Origin: Gammaproteobacteria bacterium
GTDB taxonomy: Bacteria > Pseudomonadota > Gammaproteobacteria > Steroidobacterales > Rariloculaceae
DNA: 64,000 bases
NCBI GenBank assembly: GCA_017577365.1
Contig: PKRJ01000001.1
Span: 1 to 64,000 of the forward strand
Direction of reading: 5' to 3'
The notes beneath the pieces are model-generated. The model worked only from the letters and a program-made list of their open reading frames with translations, did not search any database and was not told the origin of the DNA. How positions within the stretch are numbered: the stretch's first letter is position 1; each line of letters opens with the position of its first letter. The position numbers were made by a program, and so were the translations under genes. Of the stretch, positions 24,789 through 33,121 are shown in pieces.

Positions 24789-25976
24789 TTAGCCGCGAGC
24801 GCCCGCGCGCTCCTCGAGCACGGCGACGGCCGGGAGACGCTTGCCCTCGAGGAACTCGAGAAAGGCGCCGCCGCCGGTGGAGATATACGAGATCCGGTCG
24901 GCGATACCGAACTGCTCGACGGCCGCGAGCGTGTCGCCGCCGCCCGCGATCGAGAAAGCGTCGCTCGCCGCGACGGCCTCGGCGATGCGGCGCGTGCCGG
25001 CCGCGAACTCGGGATGCTCGAACACGCCGACCGGCCCGTTCCAGACGATCGTGCCGGCCTTCGCGAGCCGAGCCGCGTACGCCTCCGCCGTGCTCGGACC
25101 GATGTCGAGGATCATGTCGCTCGGGCCGACGCCCGCGAGATCCGTCACGCGTCCTTTCGCGTCCGGCTCGAGACCGGGCCCGACGACGACGTCGGTCGGC
25201 AACGGAATCCCGGCCTTGCCGAACTCGCCGCGCAGCAGCTGCTTCGCGAAATCGACCATGTCGCGCTCGACGAGCGAGCGGCCGACCTCGGCGCCGGTCG
25301 CGGCAATGATCGTGTTCGCGATGCCGCCGCCCAGAATCAGCACGTCGACCTTCGACGCGAGCGACCGCAGCACCTCGATCTTCGTCGAGACCTTCGCGCC
25401 GCCGATGATGGCGACGAGCGGCCGCCGCGGCGCCTCGAGCGCCGCGCCGAGCGCCTCGAGCTCGGCGGCGAGCAGCGGGCCCGCGCACGCGACGTTCGCG
25501 TAGCGCGCGACGCCCTCGGTGCTCGCCTGCGCGCGATGCGCCGTGCCGAACGCGTCCATGACGAAGACGTCGCAGAGCGCGGCCATCTTGCGCGCGAGCG
25601 CCTCGTCGTTCGCCTTCTCGCCCGGCAGGAAGCGCACGTTCTCCGCGAGCACGATCTCGCCGGGCGCGACCTCGACGCCGTCGATCCAATCGCGGACGAG
25701 ACGCACGTTCCGGCCGAGCTCCGCCGAAAGCCTGCGCGCCACCGGCTCGAGCGACGCCGCCGGATCGAAGACGCCTTCCTTCGGCCGACCGAGATGCGAC
25801 ATCACGATGACCGCGGCGCCCTGCTCGAGCGCCTTGCGGAGCGTCGGCACGGCGGCCTTGATCCGCGCGTCGCTCGTGACCTCGCCGTCCTTGATCGGCA
25901 CGTTCAGATCCTCGCGGATCAGGACGCGTTTGCCGCGAAGATCGAGATCGGTCATGCGAACGACGTTGAGCGCCAT
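24789..25976 (-). CDS. pgk: Phosphoglycerate kinase
   Basis: Interconverts 1,3-bisphosphoglycerate and 3-phosphoglycerate with ATP formation. 395 aa. Motifs: LIREDLNVPIKDG near the N-terminus, VIVMSHLGRPKEG, VLAENVRF, the hinge and nucleotide domain with ILGGGIANTI, and the C-terminal SIAGGGDTLAAVEQFG. The ATG at 25976 has GGAGG just upstream; an internal ATG at 25955 also aligns with the family, but the longer start matches E. coli better. 43 bases after gap. Confidence 0.97.
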   Translation of the reverse strand: MALNVVRMTDLDLRGKRVLIREDLNVPIKDGEVTSDARIKAAVPTLRKALEQGAAVIVMSHLGRPKEGVFDPAASLEPVARRLSAELGRNVRLVRDWIDGVEVAPGEIVLAENVRFLPGEKANDEALARKMAALCDVFVMDAFGTAHRAQASTEGVARYANVACAGPLLAAELEALGAALEAPRRPLVAIIGGAKVSTKIEVLRSLASKVDVLILGGGIANTIIAATGAEVGRSLVERDMVDFAKQLLRGEFGKAGIPLPTDVVVGPGLEPDAKGRVTDLAGVGPSDMILDIGPSTAEAYAARLAKAGTIVWNGPVGVFEHPEFAAGTRRIAEAVAASDAFSIAGGGDTLAAVEQFGIADRISYISTGGGAFLEFLEGKRLPAVAVLEERAGARG

Positions 25977-26019
25977 GACTCCTCCGAAACGGCGTCAGAT
26001 CTGAAGGCCGGCCTCGATC

Positions 26020-27030
26020 TCACAGCTTCCCGACCAGCACCGCGACGTCGAGCATGCGGTTCGAGAAGCCCCACTCGTTGTCGTACCACGCGCAAGCCTT
26101 CACGAGCCGCTTGCCCTGCACCTTCGTCAGCGTCGCGTCGAAGATCGACGAGGCCGGGTTGTGATTGAAGTCGATCGAGACGAGTGGCTCCTCGTTGTAC
26201 GCGAGGATGCCCTTCAGCGCTCCTTCGCTCGCTGCGCGCACCGCCTGGTTGATCTCCTCCGCCGTCGTGTCGCGCGACGCCGTGAAGGTGAGGTCGACGA
26301 TGGACACGTTGATCGTCGGCACGCGCACCGCGAAACCGTCGAGACGGCCGTCGAGCTCGGGCAACACCAGGCCGATCGCGGCCGCCGCCCCGGTCTTCGT
26401 CGGGATCATCGACTGCGTCGCGGAGCGGGCGCGGCGCAGATCCTTGTGATAGACGTCCGTCAGCACCTGATCGTTCGTGTATGCGTGCACGGTCGTCATC
26501 AGGCCGTGCTCGATGCCGACGGCCTCGTGCAGCACCTTCGCGAGCGGCGCGAGGCAGTTCGTCGTGCACGAGGCGTTCGAGATGACCCGGTGCGACGCGT
26601 TCAGCGACTCGTGGTTCACGCCGTAGACGATCGTCGCGTCGACGTCCTTGCCGGCGGGCGCCGAGATCAGCACGCGCTGCGCCCCGGCCTCGAGGTGTGC
26701 CGACGCCTTCTCCTTCGACGTGAACAAGCCGGTGCACTCGAGGACGACGTCGACGCCCAGGCTCTTCCACGGCAGCTTCGCGGGATCGCGCTCCTGCACG
26801 ACCTTGATGCGGTCACCGTCGACGACGAGATCGTCGCCGTCCACAGCAACCTGGAACGGAAATGGACCATGCGCGGAGTCGTAGCGCGTCAAATGCGCGT
26901 TCGTCTTCGCGTCGCCGAGATCGTTGACGGCGACGATGGAAATCTCGTTGCGGCGGTTGGTCTCGTACAGGGCCCGCAGAATGTTGCGGCCGATTCGGCC
27001 GTAACCGTTGATCGCCACTTTGACCGGCAT
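26020..27030 (-). CDS. gap: Glyceraldehyde-3-phosphate dehydrogenase, type I
   Basis: Oxidises glyceraldehyde 3-phosphate to 1,3-bisphosphoglycerate. 336 aa. Rossmann start VAINGYGRIGRN; Asp37 in VNDL suggests NAD preference; catalytic loop SNASCTTNCLAP with Cys155; TTVHAYTNDQ; and the C-terminal WYDNEWGFSNRM. Position between tkt and pgk is shared with epd (erythrose-4-phosphate dehydrogenase) in enterobacteria, so Epd activity is an alternative, but sequence blocks are of the general GapA kind. Confidence 0.93.
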   Translation of the reverse strand: MPVKVAINGYGRIGRNILRALYETNRRNEISIVAVNDLGDAKTNAHLTRYDSAHGPFPFQVAVDGDDLVVDGDRIKVVQERDPAKLPWKSLGVDVVLECTGLFTSKEKASAHLEAGAQRVLISAPAGKDVDATIVYGVNHESLNASHRVISNASCTTNCLAPLAKVLHEAVGIEHGLMTTVHAYTNDQVLTDVYHKDLRRARSATQSMIPTKTGAAAAIGLVLPELDGRLDGFAVRVPTINVSIVDLTFTASRDTTAEEINQAVRAASEGALKGILAYNEEPLVSIDFNHNPASSIFDATLTKVQGKRLVKACAWYDNEWGFSNRMLDVAVLVGKL

Positions 27031-27089
27031 GACAGCCTTCTCCTCGAATCAATCAATCCGTCGAAAGCCGGCGAGCCGCAGCCGCCTTA

Positions 27090-29138
27090 TCACGCGAAGC
27101 GACGCGCGACGGAGACGATGCGCTCGACGGTGAACCCGAAATGCTCGAACAGCTCCTTCGCCGGCGCCGATGCGCCGAAGCGGTCGATGCCGATCACGTC
27201 ACCGTGCCCGGCGACGTATCGCCACCAGCTCTGAGTCGCGCCGGCCTCGATCACGATACGCGCCGCCGACGCCGGCAGCACATGTGAACGGTACTCCTCG
27301 CTCTGCGCTTCGAACAGCTCCACGCACGGCATCGAAACGACCCTGACGGCGACGCCCGCCTGGCGCAGCTCGTCGGCCGCGGCGAGCGCGAGGGAAACCT
27401 CCGAGCCCGTCGCGATCAGCACGACGCGCGGCTCCTCCGCGCTGCTCGACAGGATGTAGCCGCCGCGGCGAATCAGCTCGATCTGCTCGGCGGTGCGCGT
27501 GACCGCGGGCAGCGTCTGCCGCGTGAGCGCGAGACACGTCGGACCGCTCGTGCGCTCGATCGCGTCGCGCCAAGCGACGGCGGTCTCGACGGCGTCGCAC
27601 GGCCGCCACACGGTCATGTTCGGAATGGCACGCAGGCTCGCGAGGTGCTCGATCGGCTGGTGCGTCGGACCGTCCTCGCCGAGCCCGATCGAGTCGTGCG
27701 TGAGCACGAAGATCGTCCGCGTGCCCATCAGCGCCGCCATGCGCAGCGCATTGCGTGCGTAGTCGGAGAAAACGAGGAACGTGCCGCCGTACGGGATGAA
27801 TCCGCCGTGCAGAGCCAGGCCGTTCATGATCGCGGCCATGCCGAACTCGCGCACGCCATAGTGGATGTAGTTCCCGTCGGCTTCCCGCGCGCTGATGCGC
27901 TTACTGCCCGAATGTAGGGTGTTGTTCGAGCCGGTCAAATCCGCGGAGCCACCGAGCAGCTCGGGTAGATGCGGCGCAAAACCCTCGAGCGCGCGCAGCG
28001 ACGCGAGACGCGTCGCGAGCGGTTTCGCCTCGGCCGCGATCTCTTGCGTCACGCGCTCGGCGATCTCGGCCCAGCCTTCGGGAAGATCGCCGCGCATGCG
28101 CCGCTCGAGCTCGGCCGCCAACTCAGGACATGCCGCTCGATAACGCTCGAAGCGCGCGCGCCATTCGGCTTCCGCGGCCTTGCCGCGCTCCGTCGCATCC
28201 CATGCCGCCTTGATCTCCTCCGGGATCACGAACGGCGGGGGCTCCCAGCCGAGCGCCTTGCGCGTCGCGGCCACTTCTTCCTCTCCGAGCGGAGCGCCGT
28301 GCGTCGCCGCCGTCCCTTGCTTCGTCGGTGCGCCCCAGCCGATCGTCGTCTTGCAGCAGATCAACGTCGGGCGCTCGCGCTCCGCGCGCGCCGCTTCGAT
28401 CGCGGCCTTGATCGAGTCGGGATCGTGACCGTCGACGCTCTCGATGACGTGCCAGCCGTACGCGCGGAACCGCGCCGGCGTGTCGTCCGTGAACCAGCCT
28501 TCGGTCTTGCCGTCGATCGAGATGCCGTTGTCGTCCCAGAAGACGATCAGCTTGCCGAGCTTGAGCGTGCCGGCGAGGGAGCACGCCTCGTGCGATACGC
28601 CCTCCATCAGGCAGCCGTCGCCGGCGAAGACCCACGTGTAGTGATCCACGATCTCGTGGCCGTCGCGGTTGAAGTGCGCGGCGAGCACTTTCTCGGCGAT
28701 CGCCATGCCGACGGCGTTCGCGAGCCCCTGGCCGAGCGGACCGGTCGTCGTCTCGATGCCGATGTGGACCTCGCGCTCGGGATGGCCCGCGGTCCGCGAG
28801 CCGAGCTGACGGAAGCGCTCGATCTCGTCGATGCCGAGCGGGTAGCCGGTGAGGTGCAGGACCGCGTAAAGCAGCATCGAGCCGTGACCGTTCGACAGCA
28901 CGAAGCGATCGCGATCGAACCATTCGGGATTCGCCGGGTTGAACTTGAGGTAGTCGTTCCAAAGCACCTCGGCGATGTCGGCCATGCCCATCGGCATGCC
29001 GGGATGACCGGATTTCGCGCGCTCGACCGCGTCGGCGGCGAGCATGCGCACGGCGTTCGCGAGAAGCCTACGAGGCGGCCGCTCGCCGTGTGAGCGAATT
29101 GCGCTTTTCGGAGTCGAACTGTTTTCGAGAGAGGCCAT
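27090..29138 (-). CDS. tkt: Transketolase
   Basis: Thiamine-diphosphate enzyme of the pentose phosphate pathway. 682 aa from the ATG at 29138, close to the usual 660-670; the frame is open to 29267, but those codons lie in the promoter region. Motifs: KSGHPGMPMGMADIAEVLW, FVLSNGHGSMLLYA, the ThDP/Mg segment GDGCLMEGVSHEA, and in the pyrimidine domain THDSIGLGEDGPTHQPIEHL. First gene of the minus-strand run tkt-gap-pgk-glycerate kinase-pyk-patatin. Confidence 0.96.
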   Translation of the reverse strand: MASLENSSTPKSAIRSHGERPPRRLLANAVRMLAADAVERAKSGHPGMPMGMADIAEVLWNDYLKFNPANPEWFDRDRFVLSNGHGSMLLYAVLHLTGYPLGIDEIERFRQLGSRTAGHPEREVHIGIETTTGPLGQGLANAVGMAIAEKVLAAHFNRDGHEIVDHYTWVFAGDGCLMEGVSHEACSLAGTLKLGKLIVFWDDNGISIDGKTEGWFTDDTPARFRAYGWHVIESVDGHDPDSIKAAIEAARAERERPTLICCKTTIGWGAPTKQGTAATHGAPLGEEEVAATRKALGWEPPPFVIPEEIKAAWDATERGKAAEAEWRARFERYRAACPELAAELERRMRGDLPEGWAEIAERVTQEIAAEAKPLATRLASLRALEGFAPHLPELLGGSADLTGSNNTLHSGSKRISAREADGNYIHYGVREFGMAAIMNGLALHGGFIPYGGTFLVFSDYARNALRMAALMGTRTIFVLTHDSIGLGEDGPTHQPIEHLASLRAIPNMTVWRPCDAVETAVAWRDAIERTSGPTCLALTRQTLPAVTRTAEQIELIRRGGYILSSSAEEPRVVLIATGSEVSLALAAADELRQAGVAVRVVSMPCVELFEAQSEEYRSHVLPASAARIVIEAGATQSWWRYVAGHGDVIGIDRFGASAPAKELFEHFGFTVERIVSVARRFA

Positions 29139-29472
29139 CTCGAGCTCGTTGGCTATTGCTTTCGAGTATTGAGGAGGTCCGCGACGAGAAGCCGGAGATT
29201 GTCGCTTAATGCGTGCAGTTTCCGCAACTTGTGGGCCGTTTGGAAAAATTCTTCGACTGTTCGGCATCTTGGCGCGAAAGGATTCAGCTTGGCGCGAAAG
29301 GATTCAGTATGATGGCCCGCCAGTCCCTCACCGCCGTGCGCTCGATGACGCCGCAGACCTTGCCCGACGAGAGCGAGCCCGACGGCTGCTCCGGACGTCG
29401 CGGGCGTCCGAGCGGCGCCGTGAGCCGCGCCTCTCGCCGGCGGCGCAGGCTACCGACGACGGAGAAGCGCTG
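29139..29472. other. Divergent intergenic region between tkt and cpdA
   Basis: 334 bases. The tkt side is lower in GC (GGCTATTGCTTTCGAGTATT) but I could not place a convincing promoter. The cpdA side contains a 20-bp perfect tandem repeat and a short open frame ending on the cpdA start, both listed separately. Confidence 0.5.
29268..29307. repeat. Perfect 20-bp tandem duplication upstream of cpdA
   Basis: CTTGGCGCGAAAGGATTCAG occurs at 29268-29287 and again immediately at 29288-29307 with no mismatch. Each copy contains AAAGGA, a Shine-Dalgarno-like string; the second lies six bases before an ATG at 29309. A recent duplication of a ribosome-binding site is one reading. Confidence 0.85.
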
Positions 29473-29473
29473 A
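29309..29473 (+). CDS. Possible 54-aa leader ORF coupled to cpdA
   Basis: Starts at an ATG six bases after AAAGGA and ends in TGA that shares its A with the cpdA ATG (TGATG). The product would begin MMARQSLTAVRSMTPQ and end in a strongly basic tail (RASRRRRRLPTTEKR). No domain or homologue is recognisable, and composition is close to what a random GC-rich frame would give. The start signal and the stop/start overlap are the only arguments for it; it could act by translational coupling rather than through its product. Confidence 0.25.
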   Translation: MMARQSLTAVRSMTPQTLPDESEPDGCSGRRGRPSGAVSRASRRRRRLPTTEKR

Positions 29474-30246
29474 TGTCCGCGCCGCTCGTCTTGCTGCACG
29501 TCACCGATACCCATCTGCACGCGGCCGCGGACAGCAGGATGCGCGGCGTGCGGACGTACGAAACCTTTCTGGCGGTGCTCGAGCGCGCGCGCCGCTGCGA
29601 GCGCTGGCCGCCGGCCGCCGTGCTCGTGACCGGCGACATCGTCCAGGACGAAAGCCGCGCCGGCTACGAACGATTCCGCGCGACGCTCGAGCCGCTGGGG
29701 CTACCCGTCTTCTGCATCCCCGGCAATCACGACGACCCGAACGTGATGAGCGAGGTGCTGACCGGCGGGAGCTTCCACGTCGGCGGCGAGTTTCGCTTCG
29801 ACGGGTGGTCCTTGATTCTGCTCTCGACCTACCTCGCCGGCGAGGACGCGGGCGAGCTCGGCGACCGTCGCCTGGAACGGCTCGACGCCGTGCTCGCGGA
29901 GCACGCCGACCGCCACGTGCTGATCGCGATGCATCACCATCCGTTGCCCCTCGGCAGCCGGTGGCTCGACGGCGTCGGTCTGCGCGACGCCGAACGGTTC
30001 CTCGCCGTGCTCGACAAGCACCCGCACGTCCGCGCCGTCGTTTGCGGGCACGTGCATCAGGTCAGCGACCTCGAGCGCCGGGGCGTGCGCTTCCTCTCGA
30101 CGCCGTCGACGTGCTCGCAGTTTCTGCCGAAGAGCGAGTTCTTCGCGCTCGACAAGCTGCCGCCGGGATTTCGTTGGCTCGTGCTGAACGCCGACGGACG
30201 CCTCGAAACCGAGCTCGGCTGGGCTGAGGGGGGGCCGAGCGAATAA
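29473..30246 (+). CDS. cpdA: 3',5'-cyclic-AMP phosphodiesterase CpdA-like metallophosphoesterase
   Basis: Calcineurin-like phosphoesterase predicted to hydrolyse cAMP to AMP. 257 aa from the ATG at 29473, with GGAG eight bases upstream. Metal-binding motifs in order: TDTHLH, GDIVQD, GNHDD, HHHPLP and GHVHQ, the full class III cyclic-nucleotide phosphodiesterase set. Convergent with the rubredoxin gene. Substrate is inferred from family only. Confidence 0.87.
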   Translation: MSAPLVLLHVTDTHLHAAADSRMRGVRTYETFLAVLERARRCERWPPAAVLVTGDIVQDESRAGYERFRATLEPLGLPVFCIPGNHDDPNVMSEVLTGGSFHVGGEFRFDGWSLILLSTYLAGEDAGELGDRRLERLDAVLAEHADRHVLIAMHHHPLPLGSRWLDGVGLRDAERFLAVLDKHPHVRAVVCGHVHQVSDLERRGVRFLSTPSTCSQFLPKSEFFALDKLPPGFRWLVLNADGRLETELGWAEGGPSE

Positions 30247-30293
30247 CCGACGCGCGGTGCCAAAGAACCGGCGCCGCGAACCGCGGCGGACGC

Positions 30294-30491
30294 TTAAATC
30301 TCGACCATCTCGAAATCTTCCTTGCCGGAGCCGCAGTCCGGGCACCGCCACGACAACGGCACGTCGTCCCAACGCGTGCCGGGCGCAATGCCCTCCTCCG
30401 GCAGACCCTTCTCCTCGTCGTAGATGAACCCGCAGATCAGGCACATGTATCGCTTGTAGGGTTGCTGTTGTGCTGCTTCCATGTCTGTCAT
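30294..30491 (-). CDS. Rubredoxin
   Basis: 65-aa mononuclear iron electron-transfer protein. The two Cys pairs CLICG and CPDCG (positions about 17-21 and 51-55) with YDEEKGLPEEGIAPGTRWDDVP between them are diagnostic. Two starts are possible (ATG at 30491 or 30482). There is no rubredoxin reductase or hydroxylase nearby, so the partner is unknown. Confidence 0.93.
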   Translation of the reverse strand: MTDMEAAQQQPYKRYMCLICGFIYDEEKGLPEEGIAPGTRWDDVPLSWRCPDCGSGKEDFEMVEI

Positions 30492-30519
30492 TGCCGCTCG
30501 ATGCGCGGCACTTGCACGT

Positions 30520-31089
30520 TCAGTTCAACGAGGCGCTGAGCCTATCGAGCCGCGCGAGCGGATCGTCCATCTCCAGGCATTCCTGACGCGCCCTGAGCGT
30601 CAACGGTAACACTTCCGCGAGCCGATATCCGACCCACGTCGCATCGGTGTAGTCCTCGTCGAGGTGCTGCGCGTAGGGGCCGAGCCGCGGCAGCACCTGC
30701 TTCAGCAGCTTCGCGAGATAGCGGTGGCGCTCCGGCAGCGGCTGCCGTTCCTCGGCCGGAAGAGGCTCGATGCGCCCCACGTACAGGCCGTCGGGCCGGC
30801 GCGACGAGCGCTCGAGCCGGAACCGCTCGCGTCCCAACGCGACGATGCCGAGCAGGCCATCCGCGTCCTGATGCCAGTCGACGATCTCCGCGAGCGTTCC
30901 GACGTCGACCGTCCGTGCGGGCCCGGTCTCCGAGCCTTCCACGATGAGCAGCACACCGAACTTCTGGGGCTCCTTCATGCAGCGCCCGATCATATCGACG
31001 TAGCGCGGCTCGAAGATCCGCAGCGGCAGCACGCCGCCCGGGAACAGCACGGTCTTCAAGGGGAACAGCGGCGTCGTTTCTTCCCGCAT
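30520..31089 (-). CDS. LON N-terminal-domain protein
   Basis: 189-aa protein made only of the substrate-recognition (PUA-like) domain seen at the N-terminus of Lon protease, with no ATPase or protease part. Motifs: LFPLKTVLFPGGVLPLRIFEPRYVDM, FGVLLI, VGTLAEIVDW and GIVALGRERFRLE. Such stand-alone proteins are common in proteobacteria; their role is not established. It starts 25 bases after mpl on the same strand. Confidence 0.9.
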   Translation of the reverse strand: MREETTPLFPLKTVLFPGGVLPLRIFEPRYVDMIGRCMKEPQKFGVLLIVEGSETGPARTVDVGTLAEIVDWHQDADGLLGIVALGRERFRLERSSRRPDGLYVGRIEPLPAEERQPLPERHRYLAKLLKQVLPRLGPYAQHLDEDYTDATWVGYRLAEVLPLTLRARQECLEMDDPLARLDRLSASLN

Positions 31090-31113
31090 CGGCAGTCTTC
31101 AACGGCGGCGAGA

Positions 31114-32499
31114 TCAACCGCTCGCCTCACGCACCTCGCGGCTGCGGAGCGCCTGCTGAAGCATGCGCGGCAGACCCTGGAAGCTGCCGTTCGACATCAG
31201 CACGACCTGGTCGCCGGCCGCGAGCTCGTCGAGCAGCGTCTCGAGCAGCTCGTCGACGGTGAGCGCGACGGTGAGCTTCGCGCCGAGCGTCGCGAGGGCC
31301 TTCTCGGGCCGCCAGCCGAGATCCTCGGGGGCGAGCACATAAACCTTGTCCGCGGAATCGAAAGCTTTGCGGAGCGCGTCGCGGTGCACGCCCATCCGCA
31401 TCGTGTTCGAGCGTGGCTCGACGACCGCGACGATTCTGCGATCCGGCTGCTGGCTGCGAAGCGCGTCGAGCGTCGTGCTGATCGCGGTCGGATGGTGCGC
31501 GAAGTCCTCGTACAAACCGATGCCGCAGAAGACCCCGCGTTTCTCGAGGCGGCGCTTCACGCCCTTGAATTGCGACAACGCCTCCAAGGCGACGTCGACG
31601 GATACGCCGGCGTGCACGGCGCATCCGAGCGCCGCGAGCGCGTTCTCGAGATTGTGCGCGCCGACCAGCGCCCAGCCCACTTGGCCGACCTTCGCGCCTT
31701 GCCGAAATACGCTGAAGCGCGACTTCGCGCCGATCAGGTCGTACTCGGCGAACCACGTCGCGTCGCGATCGCGGGCGCTGAACCTTTCGACCGGCGTCCA
31801 AACGCCTTTACCGAGCAACGTGTCGATATTCGCGTCTTGCGCGTTGACGGCGATGCGGCCCTCGCTCGGTACGGTCCTGATGAGCTGATGGAACTGCCAC
31901 AGGATCGCGTCGAGGTCCGGATAAATATCCGCGTGGTCGTACTCGATATTCGTGATCGCGAGCGTTCGCGGCCGGTAGTGCACGAACTTCGCGCGCTTAT
32001 CGAAGAACGCGGTGTCGTATTCGTCGGCTTCGACGACGAAATACTTCGAGCGGCCGAGCCTCGCGGAAATTCCGAAATTCGTCGGAACGCCGCCGACGAG
32101 AAAACCGGGCTCGAGCCCCGCATAATCGAGGATCCACGCAAGCATGCTCGTCGTCGTCGTCTTGCCGTGCGTCCCCGCGACGGCGAGCACCCATTTGTCC
32201 TTCAGCACGTTGTCCGCGAGCCACTCCGGTCCCGAGTAGTAGGGGATGCCCGAGTTCAGCATCGCTTCGACGGCGGGAAGCCCGCGGCGCAGCACGTTGC
32301 CGACGACCACGCAGTCGACGCCGTCGAGATCGAGCCGGTCGTATCCCTCCTCGAGCCTGATGCCGAGCTTGCGGAGCTGCGTGCTCATCGGCGGGTAGAC
32401 GTTCTGGTCGGACCCGGAGACTTGATGTCCGGCCGCCTTGGCGAGCGCCGCGATGCCGCCCATGAACGTGCCGCAAATTCCGAGGATATGAACGCGCAT
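31114..32499 (-). CDS. mpl: UDP-MurNAc:L-Ala-gamma-D-Glu-meso-DAP ligase Mpl
   Basis: Murein-recycling ligase that reattaches the salvaged tripeptide to UDP-MurNAc. 461 aa. Begins MRVHILGICGTFMGGIAALA, the Mpl variant of the Mur N-domain (MurC has GIGG...). ATP-binding AGTHGKTTTTSM, FLVGGVPTNFG, EADEYDTAFFDKR and YEDFAHHPTAI. The start overlaps the stop of the upstream membrane protein by one base (TGATG). Confidence 0.95.
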   Translation of the reverse strand: MRVHILGICGTFMGGIAALAKAAGHQVSGSDQNVYPPMSTQLRKLGIRLEEGYDRLDLDGVDCVVVGNVLRRGLPAVEAMLNSGIPYYSGPEWLADNVLKDKWVLAVAGTHGKTTTTSMLAWILDYAGLEPGFLVGGVPTNFGISARLGRSKYFVVEADEYDTAFFDKRAKFVHYRPRTLAITNIEYDHADIYPDLDAILWQFHQLIRTVPSEGRIAVNAQDANIDTLLGKGVWTPVERFSARDRDATWFAEYDLIGAKSRFSVFRQGAKVGQVGWALVGAHNLENALAALGCAVHAGVSVDVALEALSQFKGVKRRLEKRGVFCGIGLYEDFAHHPTAISTTLDALRSQQPDRRIVAVVEPRSNTMRMGVHRDALRKAFDSADKVYVLAPEDLGWRPEKALATLGAKLTVALTVDELLETLLDELAAGDQVVLMSNGSFQGLPRMLQQALRSREVREASG

Positions 32500-33014
32500 C
32501 AGCCGGCCGCAGGGGAAATCGCTTCGACTACCGCTATCGACGTGAGCTCGTACACTACCACGATGGCCAGGCCGACGATATACGGCCGGGCAATGGCCCT
32601 CGACACGATGAATCCGAGAACATCGAGACTCCAGAAGAACAACACGAGCAACAACAGGTTCGGCCCGGCAGTCTGCTCGGGCGATGCGGCGAGCGCCTCA
32701 CGCCAATACAGGATAGGCAACGCGAGCACATTCAAGATCACAGCCGTGCCGAACGCGGCCGTTGCGACCTGCAGGAACTTCTCTCGCTGGTTCACGAGCT
32801 CGAGCAGCAGGTACAGCGCGGCGATATCGACGATCGGGTGGACGACGATCGCGATGAGCCGGGCTTGGGTCGTCGGTACGACCGAGAGCGTCGCGAGCAG
32901 CACCAAGCCGTACGCGACGAGCGCCCCGCGCAGCCACGCCTGCGAGGCGGGCAGCGCTTCCGGGCCCCGGCGGTGCAGCACGACGTCGAAGAAGACGGAG
33001 ATCAGCGACCACAC
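32499..33014 (-). CDS. Predicted four-helix membrane protein, function unknown
   Basis: 171 aa from a GTG. About four hydrophobic segments (roughly residues 30-48, 54-72, 84-102, 120-165, the last probably two helices) with short loops; basic residues HRR near the N-terminus suggest a cytoplasmic start. No motif I can name. It is translationally coupled to mpl by a one-base overlap, which suggests a cell-envelope context but does not prove it. Confidence 0.7.
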   Translation of the reverse strand: MWSLISVFFDVVLHRRGPEALPASQAWLRGALVAYGLVLLATLSVVPTTQARLIAIVVHPIVDIAALYLLLELVNQREKFLQVATAAFGTAVILNVLALPILYWREALAASPEQTAGPNLLLLVLFFWSLDVLGFIVSRAIARPYIVGLAIVVVYELTSIAVVEAISPAAG

Positions 33015-33121
33015 TGCTCGCGATGCCGGTGGCTGTTGGACATGGTCCGCTCGTGCTCCGTCCGGTTCTACAGAGTCGTGTCGGCGTGCTTCCGGCGAGC
33101 CGGGGCGGCGATAATAACCGA

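Noticed and set aside
26020..27030. Erythrose-4-phosphate dehydrogenase Epd
   Set aside because: Position beside pgk is compatible, but nothing in the visible motifs favours Epd over GAPDH, and no other gap gene is in the window.
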